Shown here piece after piece: positions 1 through 8,932 of a stretch of 64,000 nucleotides of DNA (the stretch's first letter is position 1; every line of letters starts with the position of its first letter). This DNA comes from Sphingobium sp052327305 (GTDB taxonomy: Bacteria; Pseudomonadota; Alphaproteobacteria; Sphingomonadales; Sphingomonadaceae). The notes under the pieces were generated by a model that was given only the letters and a program-made list of their open reading frames with translations, had not been told where the DNA came from and made no database searches. The position numbers and the translations under genes are program-made. The stretch lies in the NCBI RefSeq assembly GCF_052327305.1, contig NZ_CP182486.1, positions 2,232,001-2,296,000 of the forward strand, in the 5' to 3' direction.

Positions 1-2
1 CG

Positions 3-1559
3 TCGCTCATTTCCGATGCTTACGCGTCCGGGCGCGGCTCCATGCGGGTGCGTGCGCGCTGGCACAAGGAGGATGAAGGGCGCGGCACATGGGTGGCGGT
101 GATCGACGAAATCCCGTTCCAAGTGCAGAAAGGCAAGCTGATTGAGCAGATCGCAGCGCTCATCAACGACAAGAAACTCCCCATTCTTGCCGATGTGCGC
201 GACGAGTCCGACGCGGTGTTGCGGATCGTACTGGAGCCGCGCGCCCGCACGGTCGACCCTGACGTGCTGATGGACAGTCTCTTCCGCCTCTCCGATCTGG
301 AAGTGCGCTTCCCGCTCAACATGAACGTGCTCGGTGCTGATCGCACGCCGCGCGTGATGGGGCTGGGCGACGTACTGAAGGCCTGGCTGATCCATCAGAT
401 CGACGTGTTGGTGCGGCGCGCTCGCCACCGCATCGAGCAGGTCGAGGGCCGGCTGGAGCTGCTCGAAGGCTATATCGTCGCCTATCTCAATCTCGACCGG
501 GTCATCGAGATCATCCGGACGGAAGACGAGCCCAAGCCCGTGATGATGGCGGAGTTCCAGCTGACTGACCGCCAGGCAGAAGCGATCCTCAACATGCGGC
601 TGCGTTCACTGCGCAAGCTGGAGGAAATGGAGCTGCGCCGCGAGCGGGACGATCTCGCAAAGGAGCGCGAGGAGCTTCAGAAGCTCGTCGAAAGTCCGGC
701 ACGGCAGCGCACTCGCCTCAAGAAGGACATCGCCGCGCTGCGCGCACGCTACGCCCCGGAAAGCGGGATCGGCGCGCGCCGCACTGCGGTCGAGGAGGCT
801 GCGCCCGCCCGCGAGATTCCACTTGAGGCCATGATCGAACGGGAGCCGATCACCGTCATCATGTCTCAGCGCGGATGGATCCGGGCCATGAAAGGCCATG
901 TCGATCTTGGGTCGACCGATGCGCTCAAGTTCAAGGAAGGGGACGGACCCGCCTTCGCCTTCCATGCGCAGACCACGGACAAACTGCTGCTCTTCGGCAG
1001 CGATGGCAGGGTCTTCACGCTGGGCGCGGACAAGCTGCCCGGTGGCAGAGGTTTTGGCGAGCCGGTGCGGCTGATGATCGATCTGGCCAATGAGACCGGC
1101 ATCGTCGCCCTCATGTCGGCGCGAACCGGCGGCAAGCTGCTCCTCGCCGCATCGGACGGGCGCGGTTTCGTTGCGGACATGGCGGAGATCATCGCGGAGA
1201 CGCGCAAGGGGCGACAGGTCGTCAACCTCAAGGACAAGGCCGTGCTGAAGGTCGTGCGCGCCATTGCGAGCGGGGCGGACACCGTGGCAGTGATGGGCGA
1301 CAACCGGAAGCTGGTGATCTTCCCGCTTTCCGAATTGCCCGAGATGACACGTGGGCAGGGCGTCACTCTGCAACGCTACCGCGATGGCGGACTGGCCGAC
1401 GCGACGACACTGGTGCTCGCCGACGGCCTCAGCTGGACCATGGGCGGCGAAAGCGGGCGGACGAGGACCGAGACCGACCTCCTGCCGTGGCGTTCGGCGC
1501 GGGGAGCGGGCGGGCGAATGCCCCCCAACGGTTTTCCGCGCGATAACCGTTTCGGATAG
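3..1559 (+). CDS. parC: DNA topoisomerase IV subunit A (3' part)
   Basis: This is the C-terminal part of the ParC/GyrA-family subunit that breaks and rejoins DNA while topoisomerase IV, with ParE, decatenates chromosomes. The frame is open from base 3, so the start and the N-terminal part with the active-site tyrosine lie before the window. The first residues (YASGRGS followed by an Arg-rich strand) match the middle of the breakage-reunion domain. A charged coiled-coil stretch follows, then beta-pinwheel-like blades from about base 840 (ITVIMSQRGWIRAMKGH). ParC rather than GyrA is inferred from the reduced C-terminal domain and the tail ending GFPRDNRFG. The TAG stop is at 1557-1559. Confidence 0.93.
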   Translation, partial: SLISDAYASGRGSMRVRARWHKEDEGRGTWVAVIDEIPFQVQKGKLIEQIAALINDKKLPILADVRDESDAVLRIVLEPRARTVDPDVLMDSLFRLSDLEVRFPLNMNVLGADRTPRVMGLGDVLKAWLIHQIDVLVRRARHRIEQVEGRLELLEGYIVAYLNLDRVIEIIRTEDEPKPVMMAEFQLTDRQAEAILNMRLRSLRKLEEMELRRERDDLAKEREELQKLVESPARQRTRLKKDIAALRARYAPESGIGARRTAVEEAAPAREIPLEAMIEREPITVIMSQRGWIRAMKGHVDLGSTDALKFKEGDGPAFAFHAQTTDKLLLFGSDGRVFTLGADKLPGGRGFGEPVRLMIDLANETGIVALMSARTGGKLLLAASDGRGFVADMAEIIAETRKGRQVVNLKDKAVLKVVRAIASGADTVAVMGDNRKLVIFPLSELPEMTRGQGVTLQRYRDGGLADATTLVLADGLSWTMGGESGRTRTETDLLPWRSARGAGGRMPPNGFPRDNRFG

Positions 1560-1663
1560 GTAACGGGCGAATCTTTCCAAGGGTTGAAGGCGGCACCGCT
1601 ACGAAATACTGATATTTCGGCAGTTTAACCTTCGTTTACCCTGTCGCGGCTACAAACGGTTTC

Positions 1664-3463
1664 ATGAGCGCCCGCGCCCTTGGCAAAAACCTCGTCTCGG
1701 TGGTCCCCTCCGCCGTGCGTGAGGGCGTATCCGCGTCATCCGTCGTCGGGCGTTCTGCTGACAGGGACGATGCGCTGGCGCTTGAAGATCTGCTGCAGGC
1801 GATGCCCCATCCCGCGGCGATACTCGACCTTGTGGACAACACCCTTTCGATCGTCGCGACGAACATCGGCTTCTCCGCTCATTTCGAAAATGGTAGCGCC
1901 CTCACGCCGCTCGACCGCCCGCTGGCGACCTTCGACTGGCGCAAGCGCGCCGAAGAAATGTTCGTTGGGCGGCGGCGCCACGATCGTTTCGAAGTCCAGC
2001 TCGAAGAAGCGCTCGGCACAGTGGCCTATAGCTGCACGCTGAGCTGGATCGGCACTGGCGCCGCGCGACTGCTGCTCTTTACCGCTATCGACCGGACGAG
2101 CGAGCGAAAGGTGGAAAGCACCCTGCGCAGGGAGCTGCTGTCGGATAGCCTCACCTCGCTGCCCAACCGTATCGGTTTCGTCGAGGAAGCCGAGTTGCTC
2201 ATCGAAACCTGCCGGAGCGAGAGCGGAGGCGGGTTTGCCGTCGTTGCCATCGATCTCATTCGCTTCAGCCGGATCAACGAATCGCTTGGGGCGCTTGCCG
2301 GCGATGAACTCATCATTACCGTCGCGCGGCGGATCAAATCGATCCTGCGGGGTGGCGACACGCTTGCCCGGATTGGCGGCAATGAATTCGCTATTCTCAG
2401 CCGGGTCGGTCATGGCCTGACCGACGTGCTGCAGATCGCGGAGCGTGTGCGCCGAGCGCTCGAAACACCCTTCAGACTTTCCACCTATCTCATCAACATC
2501 GAGTGTGCGATCGGCTGTGCCCTCGGTCAGGTGGGAGACACGGAAGCGGACGCGGAGAATGTGATCCGCAAGGCGCAGGCCGCGGTGAAGCGCGCCAAGC
2601 ACTCCCGTCAGGTCGAGATCTACCGCGCCAACGTGCTCGATGAGGCGCTGAAGCGCTTCACGCTGGAGAACCGGCTGAGGGAGGCGCTTGCGGACAGCAA
2701 GCTGCACCTGGTCTTCCAGCCGCTCGTGAATCTCCAGACTGGTGAGGTCAAAGGCTTCGAGGCGCTGGCCCGCTGGGACGACGAGGAACTGGGCAATGTT
2801 CCGCCCAACGATTTCATACCCGTGGCGGAGGAGACGGGGCTCATCGTTCCGCTTGGCCGTTGGGCGCTCCTCGAATGTGCGCTCACTCTCGCGGAATGGG
2901 ACAAGCGCCGGGGCACCGCGCTGCCGGTGATGATGAACGTCAACCTCTCCCCGGTGCAGATGGCGCGAGACGACGTGCCCAGCGCAGTGGCCCAGGCTCT
3001 GCGGGTGGCGGGGATCACCGGGAAAAGGCTGGCGATCGAGCTGACCGAAAGCGCGCTGATCGCCGACCCGGACAAGACGCGGCAACTGCTCGGCGCGCTA
3101 CAGGCGATGGATGTGACCGTCGCCATGGATGACTTCGGGACGGGATTCTCGAACCTCGCGAATCTCCAGTCCCTGCCCATCGACATTCTCAAGATCGACC
3201 GCAGCTTCGTGACCGATATGATCGGCGACGCGGACAAGATCGCTATCGTCCGCGCAATCATCAGCCTGGCCGGCGCACTCGGCATGAGCACGACTGCCGA
3301 GGGCATCGAAACCGAAGAAATGGCCGTCGCGCTCGCCCGGCTCGGCAGCGATGTGGGTCAGGGCTATTATTTCGCGCGCCCCCTCTCAGCGGACGAGGCC
3401 TATGATTTCTGGGCCTCGCGCAGCGACTCTTCCACCAGCCTGAGCGCGAGCGACCGGGTCTGA
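1664..3463 (+). CDS. GGDEF/EAL cyclic-di-GMP protein with degenerate GGDEF
   Basis: A 599-residue soluble signalling protein. Residues 1-150 are a PAS-like sensory region. A GGDEF domain follows with the site written GGNEF at 238-242, preceded five residues upstream by an RxxD I-site (RGGD, 229-232). The EAL domain starts with EAL at 366-368 and has DDFGTG at 489-494. The EAL motifs look intact, so c-di-GMP hydrolysis to pGpG is the likely activity. Asn replaces the metal-binding Asp/Glu of the GGDEF motif, so cyclase activity is doubtful and the domain may be regulatory. No transmembrane segment is seen. The last 64 bases overlap the 3' end of the convergent CCA-enzyme gene. Confidence 0.93.
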   Translation: MSARALGKNLVSVVPSAVREGVSASSVVGRSADRDDALALEDLLQAMPHPAAILDLVDNTLSIVATNIGFSAHFENGSALTPLDRPLATFDWRKRAEEMFVGRRRHDRFEVQLEEALGTVAYSCTLSWIGTGAARLLLFTAIDRTSERKVESTLRRELLSDSLTSLPNRIGFVEEAELLIETCRSESGGGFAVVAIDLIRFSRINESLGALAGDELIITVARRIKSILRGGDTLARIGGNEFAILSRVGHGLTDVLQIAERVRRALETPFRLSTYLINIECAIGCALGQVGDTEADAENVIRKAQAAVKRAKHSRQVEIYRANVLDEALKRFTLENRLREALADSKLHLVFQPLVNLQTGEVKGFEALARWDDEELGNVPPNDFIPVAEETGLIVPLGRWALLECALTLAEWDKRRGTALPVMMNVNLSPVQMARDDVPSAVAQALRVAGITGKRLAIELTESALIADPDKTRQLLGALQAMDVTVAMDDFGTGFSNLANLQSLPIDILKIDRSFVTDMIGDADKIAIVRAIISLAGALGMSTTAEGIETEEMAVALARLGSDVGQGYYFARPLSADEAYDFWASRSDSSTSLSASDRV

Positions 3464-4653
3464 TCCGGCGGCGGAAAGCCCGCCTCCGTCCATTCCCGTT
3501 CCAGTCTCTGAAGCGTGCGCGCCACGACCGGCCCGGCAGGCAATCCCATCGCAATAAGATCTCCGCCCGAGAGCGGCAGGACAGGAAGCGCGCCCTCGAC
3601 GGGGAGATCGGTCAGCGCGTCCATCGTGAGCGCGCGACCAAGCAAGATGCGGTCCCGCGCCCCCTCGGTCCCGATCCGATAGGCCAAAGCGACCGGGCCA
3701 CCTTTTTCTTCGTCAGCCGGGCCGGTCGTGGCGACCGTCAGTCGCCGCCGTGCCTTGTTCGAGAGGCGCAGACGTGCGGCGACCTGCCTAGCCACCGGGG
3801 CATCGTCCGGGAGCAGCGCCGCCAGCCGTCGCAGGGCGTCTGGCGGGATGCCAGCCGCTTTCTCCCGCGTGACGAGCGACGCCAGCGCGTCCGCGCCCGT
3901 GGCGTTGATTTCGGGAAGGACGGCCGCAAGAACTTCGTCCTCCACCATTGCGCGGAGCACGGGCACCGGGTCGGGCAGGGCGAGCAGCCGGAGCATTTCG
4001 TCTGCAATGCGCTCGCGCGAGAGCGCCATCAGGCTCGGCGCATGGGCGACGCAGGCTGCATGATCGGCCGAGGCAGGATCGAGTGCACCGAACCGCGCCA
4101 CGAAGCGGAAATAGCGCAGGATGCGCAAATGGTCCTCCGCAATGCGCTGTGCCGGATCGCCAATGAAGCGCACACGGCCGGCGGCAAGATCTTCCAGCCC
4201 GCCGAACCAGTCGGTTATCGCGCCGCTCGTCGGGTCGGCATAGAGTGCGTTCATCGTGAAGTCGCGCCGGGCGGCATCCTCGCGCCAGTCGGTGCCGAAC
4301 GCGACCGTCGCCCGGCGGCCATCAGTGGAAACGTCGCGGCGAAGCGTGGTCACTTCTACCGGCCAGCCGTGGAGCACGGCAGTGATCGTGCCGTGATCGA
4401 TACCGGTCGGCACGGGCTTGAAGCCCGCGCGCGTCACTCGTTCGATCACCTCGCGCGGGGAATGGATCGTCGCAATGTCGACATCCTTGGCGGCAATGCC
4501 GAGCAGGGCATCGCGCACCGCGCCGCCCACGAACCGCGCTTCGCCCGCCGCTGCGCCGAGCGCTTCTGCCAGCAGGCTGAGGCCTGGCTTTCGCCGCCAT
4601 TCGGCATCGGGGAGATGGGAGGGCAACGCCATAGGACGATCGGGCGCGCTCAT
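3400..4653 (-). CDS. cca: CCA tRNA nucleotidyltransferase
   Basis: A 417-residue class II nucleotidyltransferase of the CCA-adding / poly(A) polymerase family, which builds or repairs the 3' CCA of tRNAs. The nucleotidyltransferase core is visible: GGAVRD at residues 43-48 and the catalytic acidic pair DVD at 57-59. A neck region follows with DPAQRIAEDHLRILRYFRF. The start is placed at 4653, where ATG overlaps the TGA of the upstream Nudix gene as ATGA; the longer open frame from 4788 runs inside that gene and lacks family similarity. It is the third gene of the leftward DUF1285-Nudix-cca operon. Its 3' end overlaps the GGDEF/EAL gene by 64 bases. Whether it adds CCA or poly(A) cannot be settled from sequence alone. 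Confidence 0.93.
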   Translation of the reverse strand: MSAPDRPMALPSHLPDAEWRRKPGLSLLAEALGAAAGEARFVGGAVRDALLGIAAKDVDIATIHSPREVIERVTRAGFKPVPTGIDHGTITAVLHGWPVEVTTLRRDVSTDGRRATVAFGTDWREDAARRDFTMNALYADPTSGAITDWFGGLEDLAAGRVRFIGDPAQRIAEDHLRILRYFRFVARFGALDPASADHAACVAHAPSLMALSRERIADEMLRLLALPDPVPVLRAMVEDEVLAAVLPEINATGADALASLVTREKAAGIPPDALRRLAALLPDDAPVARQVAARLRLSNKARRRLTVATTGPADEEKGGPVALAYRIGTEGARDRILLGRALTMDALTDLPVEGALPVLPLSGGDLIAMGLPAGPVVARTLQRLEREWTEAGFPPPDQTRSLALRLVEESLREAQKS

Positions 4654-5279
4654 CGGCGGAGAGGCTCCGTCAGTCCCTCCGCTCGCGCCACGGCGGTCAG
4701 CAGATCGACCATGATTGCGGCGGTGATCCCCCAGATGCGAAAGTCCTTCCATATGATCTCGTAATAGCGGCGCTCCGCTCCGTTCCAATCCATGGACTTG
4801 ACCGCGAGATTCACCGGATCGAGCAGATAGGACAGCGGCACCTCGAAGATTGCATCCACTTCGCCATCCGCCGGGGTGAGGGGCAGGCCGGGCGGAATGA
4901 CGCCGACGACCGGCTCGATCTCGAAGGCCGTGCCGGTGCGGTAGCGCCCCATCAGGCCGACGATGTCCACGGTATCGGACGCGAGCGCGATTTCCTCCCG
5001 CGCCTCCCGGAGAGCACCTGCCACGGCATCGGCATCGCCAGGGTCGAGCCGCCCGCCGGGAAAGGCGACTTGCCCCGCATGACGGGACATGAGGGCGGGG
5101 CGCTGCGTGAGGATGAGGCCGGGGTCTGGCCGGTCGGTGAAGGGGATGAGCACGGCAGCAGGCGCGAACTCGCCGGTCAGCGGCGCGGACGGGTCGGGCC
5201 GAAGATCCACGAAGGAGGGGCGGTCATGTGCGCGATCCCGCGCGTCGAGCGCTGCCCGCAACCGGTCGCGCAGGGTCAA
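4650..5279 (-). CDS. CoA pyrophosphatase-type Nudix hydrolase
   Basis: A 209-residue Nudix protein of the NudL/YeaB (UPF0035) group, which typically cleaves the diphosphate bond of coenzyme A or its derivatives. The group signature RHAGQVAFPGG is present at residues 66-76, followed by the Nudix core ending REAREE at 91-96. The frame opens with TTG at 5279, which overlaps the TGA of the upstream DUF1285 gene as TTGA; no good in-frame ATG precedes the conserved region. It ends in an ATGA overlap with cca. The tight coupling suggests the three genes are co-translated. The substrate is inferred from the family only. Confidence 0.9.
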   Translation of the reverse strand: MTLRDRLRAALDARDRAHDRPSFVDLRPDPSAPLTGEFAPAAVLIPFTDRPDPGLILTQRPALMSRHAGQVAFPGGRLDPGDADAVAGALREAREEIALASDTVDIVGLMGRYRTGTAFEIEPVVGVIPPGLPLTPADGEVDAIFEVPLSYLLDPVNLAVKSMDWNGAERRYYEIIWKDFRIWGITAAIMVDLLTAVARAEGLTEPLRR

Positions 5280-5845
5280 GCAGCGCTCTCCAGCGGGAAG
5301 AAGGCGCCGCCGCTCCAGAGGCCGGGTGGCGTGTTCTCCTCGGACAAAGCCAGTTCTGCCAGCGCATAATAAGCGGGCCGGTCGATCCGTGCCGACAGCC
5401 CGTGGTCGAGATCGAGATAGGGGCGGGGGCCGCGCTCGCCCTCCTCCACGCGGATGGGGTGAGTGGGATCGACGGTCACCCAGTCGTCCAGCAGGGCGAG
5501 GCGCAGGCGCAGCGTCCGGGCTTTGCCCGCGCCCTCGCTCTCGACTTCGCTCGCGATCAGCGGAGCGTCATCTACATCGATGTCGAGCATTTCCACGGGA
5601 GTCACCAGCACGTGCCGTCCGTCAGCCTCGCGCCGCAGGAGGCGCGCGAAGAGCCGGGCGAGGGCAGACCGCGCGATCGGGCGCCCCTCGTGCCACCAGC
5701 GTCCTTCCGCGTCGATCCGCATCCCGCTGTGTCCACAATGGGGCGGGTTCCATTTATCGACCGGATAGCGCTGCTCCGTGCCAGCGTTTTCGGCCATATC
5801 GAGCGGCAGCCGGATCGGCAGATCGGTGAACGGAGTATCGGCCAT
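5276..5845 (-). CDS. DUF1285 family protein
   Basis: A 189-residue cytoplasmic protein of the DUF1285 family. The typical N-terminal block is visible (WNPPHCGHSGMRID), followed by WWHEGRPIAR and LVTPVEMLDIDVDDAP. The family has a known fold but no agreed biochemical role. It is the first gene of the operon with the Nudix hydrolase and the CCA enzyme. The ATG at 5845 is the natural start, about 50 bases from the end of the neighbouring GNAT gene on the same strand. The link to nucleotide or tRNA metabolism comes only from the neighbours. Confidence 0.88.
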   Translation of the reverse strand: MADTPFTDLPIRLPLDMAENAGTEQRYPVDKWNPPHCGHSGMRIDAEGRWWHEGRPIARSALARLFARLLRREADGRHVLVTPVEMLDIDVDDAPLIASEVESEGAGKARTLRLRLALLDDWVTVDPTHPIRVEEGERGPRPYLDLDHGLSARIDRPAYYALAELALSEENTPPGLWSGGAFFPLESAA

Positions 5846-5895
5846 GGCGCCAAGATAGGGCGATGCCGCCCGCGCGCAAAGCGCCTTGTGGCGAA

Positions 5896-6432
5896 TCAGT
5901 CCGCGATCAGGATGCGCCGTGGCCCAAGCGTGCCGGATGATGGCATCGTCGCATCAGGCGCGGCGCGCGCGAGCAGACGTCGCCGCTCGACCGGGCCGGG
6001 CACCTCCCAGCCGCCTGTCGCAGTGTCCGTAAAGCCCCAGAAGCGGCCATAATATTCCGGATCGCCGATCATGACGAGCGGCTCGGCGCCCCCTGCGTCC
6101 ACCGTCTCGATCAGCCGGTCCATGAGCGCGCGACCGATCCCGGCATGCTGCACATCCGGCTGAACTGCGACCGGGCCGACCATGATGAGCGCCGTTTGCG
6201 CTCCATCGTCCCCATGCAGCGCGACCGGCCAGCTCTGCAGCGTGCCGACGAGCCGCCCGGCGTCATCATGGGCCGCGAAGCTCAGGTCCGTGAGCCAGGC
6301 CATGCCGAGGCGGATGCGATAGGCCGTGCGCCCGAACCGCTCCGGGCCGAAAGCGGCGTCCAGCAGCGCATCGACAGCGCGATCATCGACGCCGGAAAGA
6401 CGCGTGATGTCCCTCGTGTCGATACCAGTCAC
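5896..6432 (-). CDS. GNAT family N-acetyltransferase
   Basis: A 178-residue GNAT-fold acyltransferase resembling the YhbS-type group. The acetyl-CoA-binding region is recognisable in GPVAVQPDVQHAGIGRALM (about residues 86-104), followed by the ligand-side strand VMIGDPEYYGRFWGF. The start is GTG at 6432, preceded by GAGGA at a suitable distance. The gene diverges from folB. The substrate is unknown; small-molecule or protein acetylation are both possible in this superfamily. Confidence 0.85.
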   Translation of the reverse strand: MTGIDTRDITRLSGVDDRAVDALLDAAFGPERFGRTAYRIRLGMAWLTDLSFAAHDDAGRLVGTLQSWPVALHGDDGAQTALIMVGPVAVQPDVQHAGIGRALMDRLIETVDAGGAEPLVMIGDPEYYGRFWGFTDTATGGWEVPGPVERRRLLARAAPDATMPSSGTLGPRRILIAD

Positions 6433-6527
6433 TGCTTGCCGTCCTCACAGAACCCGGCCATAGCGCCGGAAGGCGCGCGCCTTAGCGATTTTCCCTGCGC
6501 CAACAAAGGAAAAAGAGGGCGGCGGCT

Positions 6528-6920
6528 GTGGACTTTCCGGTGCATCCAGCGGACGACATGCTTGTGCTCGAGGTGGACGACCTCGATGTGGACGTGCTGA
6601 CCGGCATCTATTCGGAGGAGACCCATCTCCCCCAGCCGTTGCGCATCAGCGTGCGCGCATTGCTCACCCATGCGGAGCATTATGCGCCCGACACGCCGCT
6701 TGGTGCCTCCAAGAATTATATGGACCTGAAGCACGCCGCCTCCACTGCGCTGGGACAGGACCGGCACTTCACTCTCATCGAGGCGGTGGCCGATCACATC
6801 ATCGACACGCTGTTCCTGCAGGACGAAAAGGTCCGCCATGTGACGGTGAAGATCGTCAAACTCGCTCTCTCCGAACGGGGCGAGAAGATTGGCGTCACGC
6901 TGGGGCGCTGGCGGAAGTAA
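6528..6920 (+). CDS. folB: Dihydroneopterin aldolase
   Basis: A 130-residue protein of the FolB family, which converts 7,8-dihydroneopterin to 6-hydroxymethyl-dihydropterin in folate synthesis. The family pattern is seen in VLEVDDLDVDVLTGIYSEE near the N-terminus, the central NYMDLKHAASTAL segment, the helix FTLIEAVADHIIDTLF, and a C-terminal Lys/Glu-containing strand (GEKIGVTLGR). The GTG start at 6528 follows a purine-rich stretch (AAAGGAAAAAGAGG). It is about ten residues longer at the N-terminus than typical FolB, so the internal ATG at 6558 is an alternative start. No other folate gene is adjacent. Confidence 0.85.
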   Translation: MDFPVHPADDMLVLEVDDLDVDVLTGIYSEETHLPQPLRISVRALLTHAEHYAPDTPLGASKNYMDLKHAASTALGQDRHFTLIEAVADHIIDTLFLQDEKVRHVTVKIVKLALSERGEKIGVTLGRWRK

Positions 6921-6947
6921 GCCGATGTTTATGCCCGCCGTAACCCT

Positions 6948-7892
6948 CTACTTCTTCACCAGTCCGATCTCGACAAGTCGCTGATGCAGATAGTCATGCG
7001 CGGTGATCGGCGCTTCGCGGCGCGGATTATCGGTAGTGACGCATTGGGGCAGCGCGTCGATGAGAAAATCCGGACGCAGGTGCAGGAAGAAGGGCATGGA
7101 GTAGCGCGGGATGTGGCGCCGCTCGACCGGCGGATTGACCACGCGGTGGCTGGTCGAGGGCAGCACATGGTTGGTGAGGCGCTGGAGCATATCGCCCACA
7201 TTGATGACGAGCGCGCCCGGTGGCGGCGTCGCGGGAATCCATTCGCCATCCCGCGTGAGGAGCTCCAGCCCGCCTTCCTCGGCGCCCAATAGAAGCGTGA
7301 TGAGATTAATGTCTTCATGGGCGCCGGCACGCACGCCGGGCGCGTCCGCAGACACAGGCGGGTAGTGCAGAAGCCGCAGGATGGAATTGCCGTCTTCGAT
7401 GGGGCCGTCGAACCAGTGCGGGTCCAGCCCGAGATAGAGCGCAATCGCGGAGAGGATGCGCCCCCCGGTTTCGTCGAAGGCGTCGAACAATGCGGAAAAG
7501 GTTTCGCGGAAGCCTTCAATCTCGGTCGGCCAGATATTGGGCGGCATGTCCTTCGCCAGCGGACTGCCGTCCGGCAGCTCCCGCCCGACATGCCAGAACT
7601 CCTTGAGGTCGTTCTCGCTCGCACCCTTGGCGACCTCCGTGCCGAAGGCCGTGTAGCCCCGCTGGCCGCCGCCGCCGGGGACGAGATAGGCGCGCTTCAC
7701 CTCTTCCGGCAGCGTGAAGAAGGCCTTCGCCTTCGCCCATCCGTCCGCGACAAGTCCGCTGTCCATGCCATGATCGCAAACCATCGCGAAGCCGAAGGTG
7801 CGGAAGCTCTCTCCGATCGCCTGCGCGAAGGCGTCGCGCTCCATGCGGGTGAGGGAAAGAACCGGAATATAGTCGAGCACGGGGGTGGGCAT
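6948..7892 (-). CDS. 2-oxoglutarate/Fe(II)-dependent oxygenase (isopenicillin N synthase family)
   Basis: A 314-residue member of the isopenicillin N synthase-like Fe(II) oxygenase family. The iron ligands are H192 and D194 (HED) and H249 (SHRVV), and the Arg that binds the 2-oxoglutarate carboxylate is R263 in RYS. The N-terminal DIOX_N-like domain begins PVLDYIPVLS. The frame is open to 8123, but that extension is basic, unlike the family, and overlaps the divergent EVE gene; ATG 7892 gives a standard N-terminus. The substrate is not predictable. In bacteria such proteins are often annotated as flavonol-synthase-like, without evidence for that substrate. Confidence 0.88.
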   Translation of the reverse strand: MPTPVLDYIPVLSLTRMERDAFAQAIGESFRTFGFAMVCDHGMDSGLVADGWAKAKAFFTLPEEVKRAYLVPGGGGQRGYTAFGTEVAKGASENDLKEFWHVGRELPDGSPLAKDMPPNIWPTEIEGFRETFSALFDAFDETGGRILSAIALYLGLDPHWFDGPIEDGNSILRLLHYPPVSADAPGVRAGAHEDINLITLLLGAEEGGLELLTRDGEWIPATPPPGALVINVGDMLQRLTNHVLPSTSHRVVNPPVERRHIPRYSMPFFLHLRPDFLIDALPQCVTTDNPRREAPITAHDYLHQRLVEIGLVKK

Positions 7893-8020
7893 GAGTCCGG
7901 TCGGTCCTGCTGGTGAGGTCTCCAATCTAGGCCTGCAAGCGCCAAAAGTCATCCCGTGGCTTGCGCGATTCCCGCCGGCGTGGAATTGGGCGGCGATCCA
8001 TTGATCCCCCGAGGAATGCG

Positions 8021-8440
8021 ATGCGCTACTGGCTGATGAAGTCCGAACCCGATGTCTTCTCTTTCGACGATCTGGTCGCGAAGGGCGAAGCGGAGTGGGA
8101 TGGCGTGCGTAACCACGCCGCACAGCTCAACATGAAGGCCATGGCGGTGGGCGACCGCGCGCTGTTCTATCACAGCAATATCGGGCTCGAGGCAGTCGGC
8201 ATCATGGAAATCGTGCGGGGCGCCGAGCAGGACAGCACTGACGACACCGGCAAATGGAAGGCCGTGATGGTCGCCCCGGTGGAGAAGCTGCCGCAGCCAG
8301 TGACGCTCAAGGCCATGAAGGCCGATCCGGCGCTTGAAGGCATGGCGATGATCCGGCAGTCGCGCTTGTCCGTCTCACCACTGACGGACGCGGAATATCA
8401 TCACATCCTCGGCATGGCTTGCCACAAGACGGCGAAATGA
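8021..8440 (+). CDS. EVE domain-containing protein
   Basis: A 139-residue single-domain EVE (PUA-like) protein of the thymocyte nuclear protein 1 group, a fold that binds modified bases in DNA or RNA. It opens with the diagnostic MRYWLMKSEPDVFSFDDL and continues with WDGVRNHAAQLNMKAMAVGD and FYHSN. The start at 8021 is chosen because GAGGA lies eight bases before it and the protein begins exactly at the domain; the open frame upstream to 7961 looks non-coding. It diverges from the oxygenase gene. Its ligand here is unknown. Confidence 0.92.
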   Translation: MRYWLMKSEPDVFSFDDLVAKGEAEWDGVRNHAAQLNMKAMAVGDRALFYHSNIGLEAVGIMEIVRGAEQDSTDDTGKWKAVMVAPVEKLPQPVTLKAMKADPALEGMAMIRQSRLSVSPLTDAEYHHILGMACHKTAK

Positions 8441-8606
8441 CCGTGCGTTGCACAATTGTGGAAATGACGGTTTTCTTGATTGCATGAGCTGCAATCGAGT
8501 GATGCGCCTTTGCATTTGCTGCGATGCAACAAAAACCCTATCTGATTAGTCGACAAAACAATACAGGATGTTTGGAACGGCCTTTCATCAAGAAGGGACA
8601 CGTCCA

Positions 8607-8903
8607 ATGACCAAGTTTGTACTTTCCATCGCTGCCGCCACCGCGACCCTCTTCGCTGTTGCACCGGCCGCTGCAGAGACCACGTTCAAGCATGGCGCCG
8701 ACACCTATGTTTATTCGGTGAGCGAGCAGGGCGGTGATCGCGTCATCACCGGCAAGCGCTATCCGAGCAACTCCGACTTCCGCTTCGTCGTCCGCAAGGG
8801 CCGTGTCGCCGGCACCGTCGATGGCCGCGACGTCGCTTTCAACGCAGCTGACGCCAAGGGCGCCGCTGGTGTGCAGAAGGTCCGGATGAGCTCGGCGAAC
8901 TGA
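8607..8903 (+). CDS. Small exported protein of unknown function
   Basis: A 98-residue protein with a clear signal peptide (charged MTK, hydrophobic core, APAAA before ETTFK), so the mature part of about 75 residues should be periplasmic or secreted. The mature region is rich in short strands (TYVYSVSEQG, DFRFVVRKGRVAGTVDG). I do not recognise the family. ATG 8607 follows AGAAGGGA. The upstream 160 bases hold three palindromes and a strong terminator follows at 8933, so it is probably a single-gene transcript. Confidence 0.75.
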   Translation: MTKFVLSIAAATATLFAVAPAAAETTFKHGADTYVYSVSEQGGDRVITGKRYPSNSDFRFVVRKGRVAGTVDGRDVAFNAADAKGAAGVQKVRMSSAN

Positions 8904-8932
8904 TCCGCCAGAGTTTCGATCCAGTGACATGA

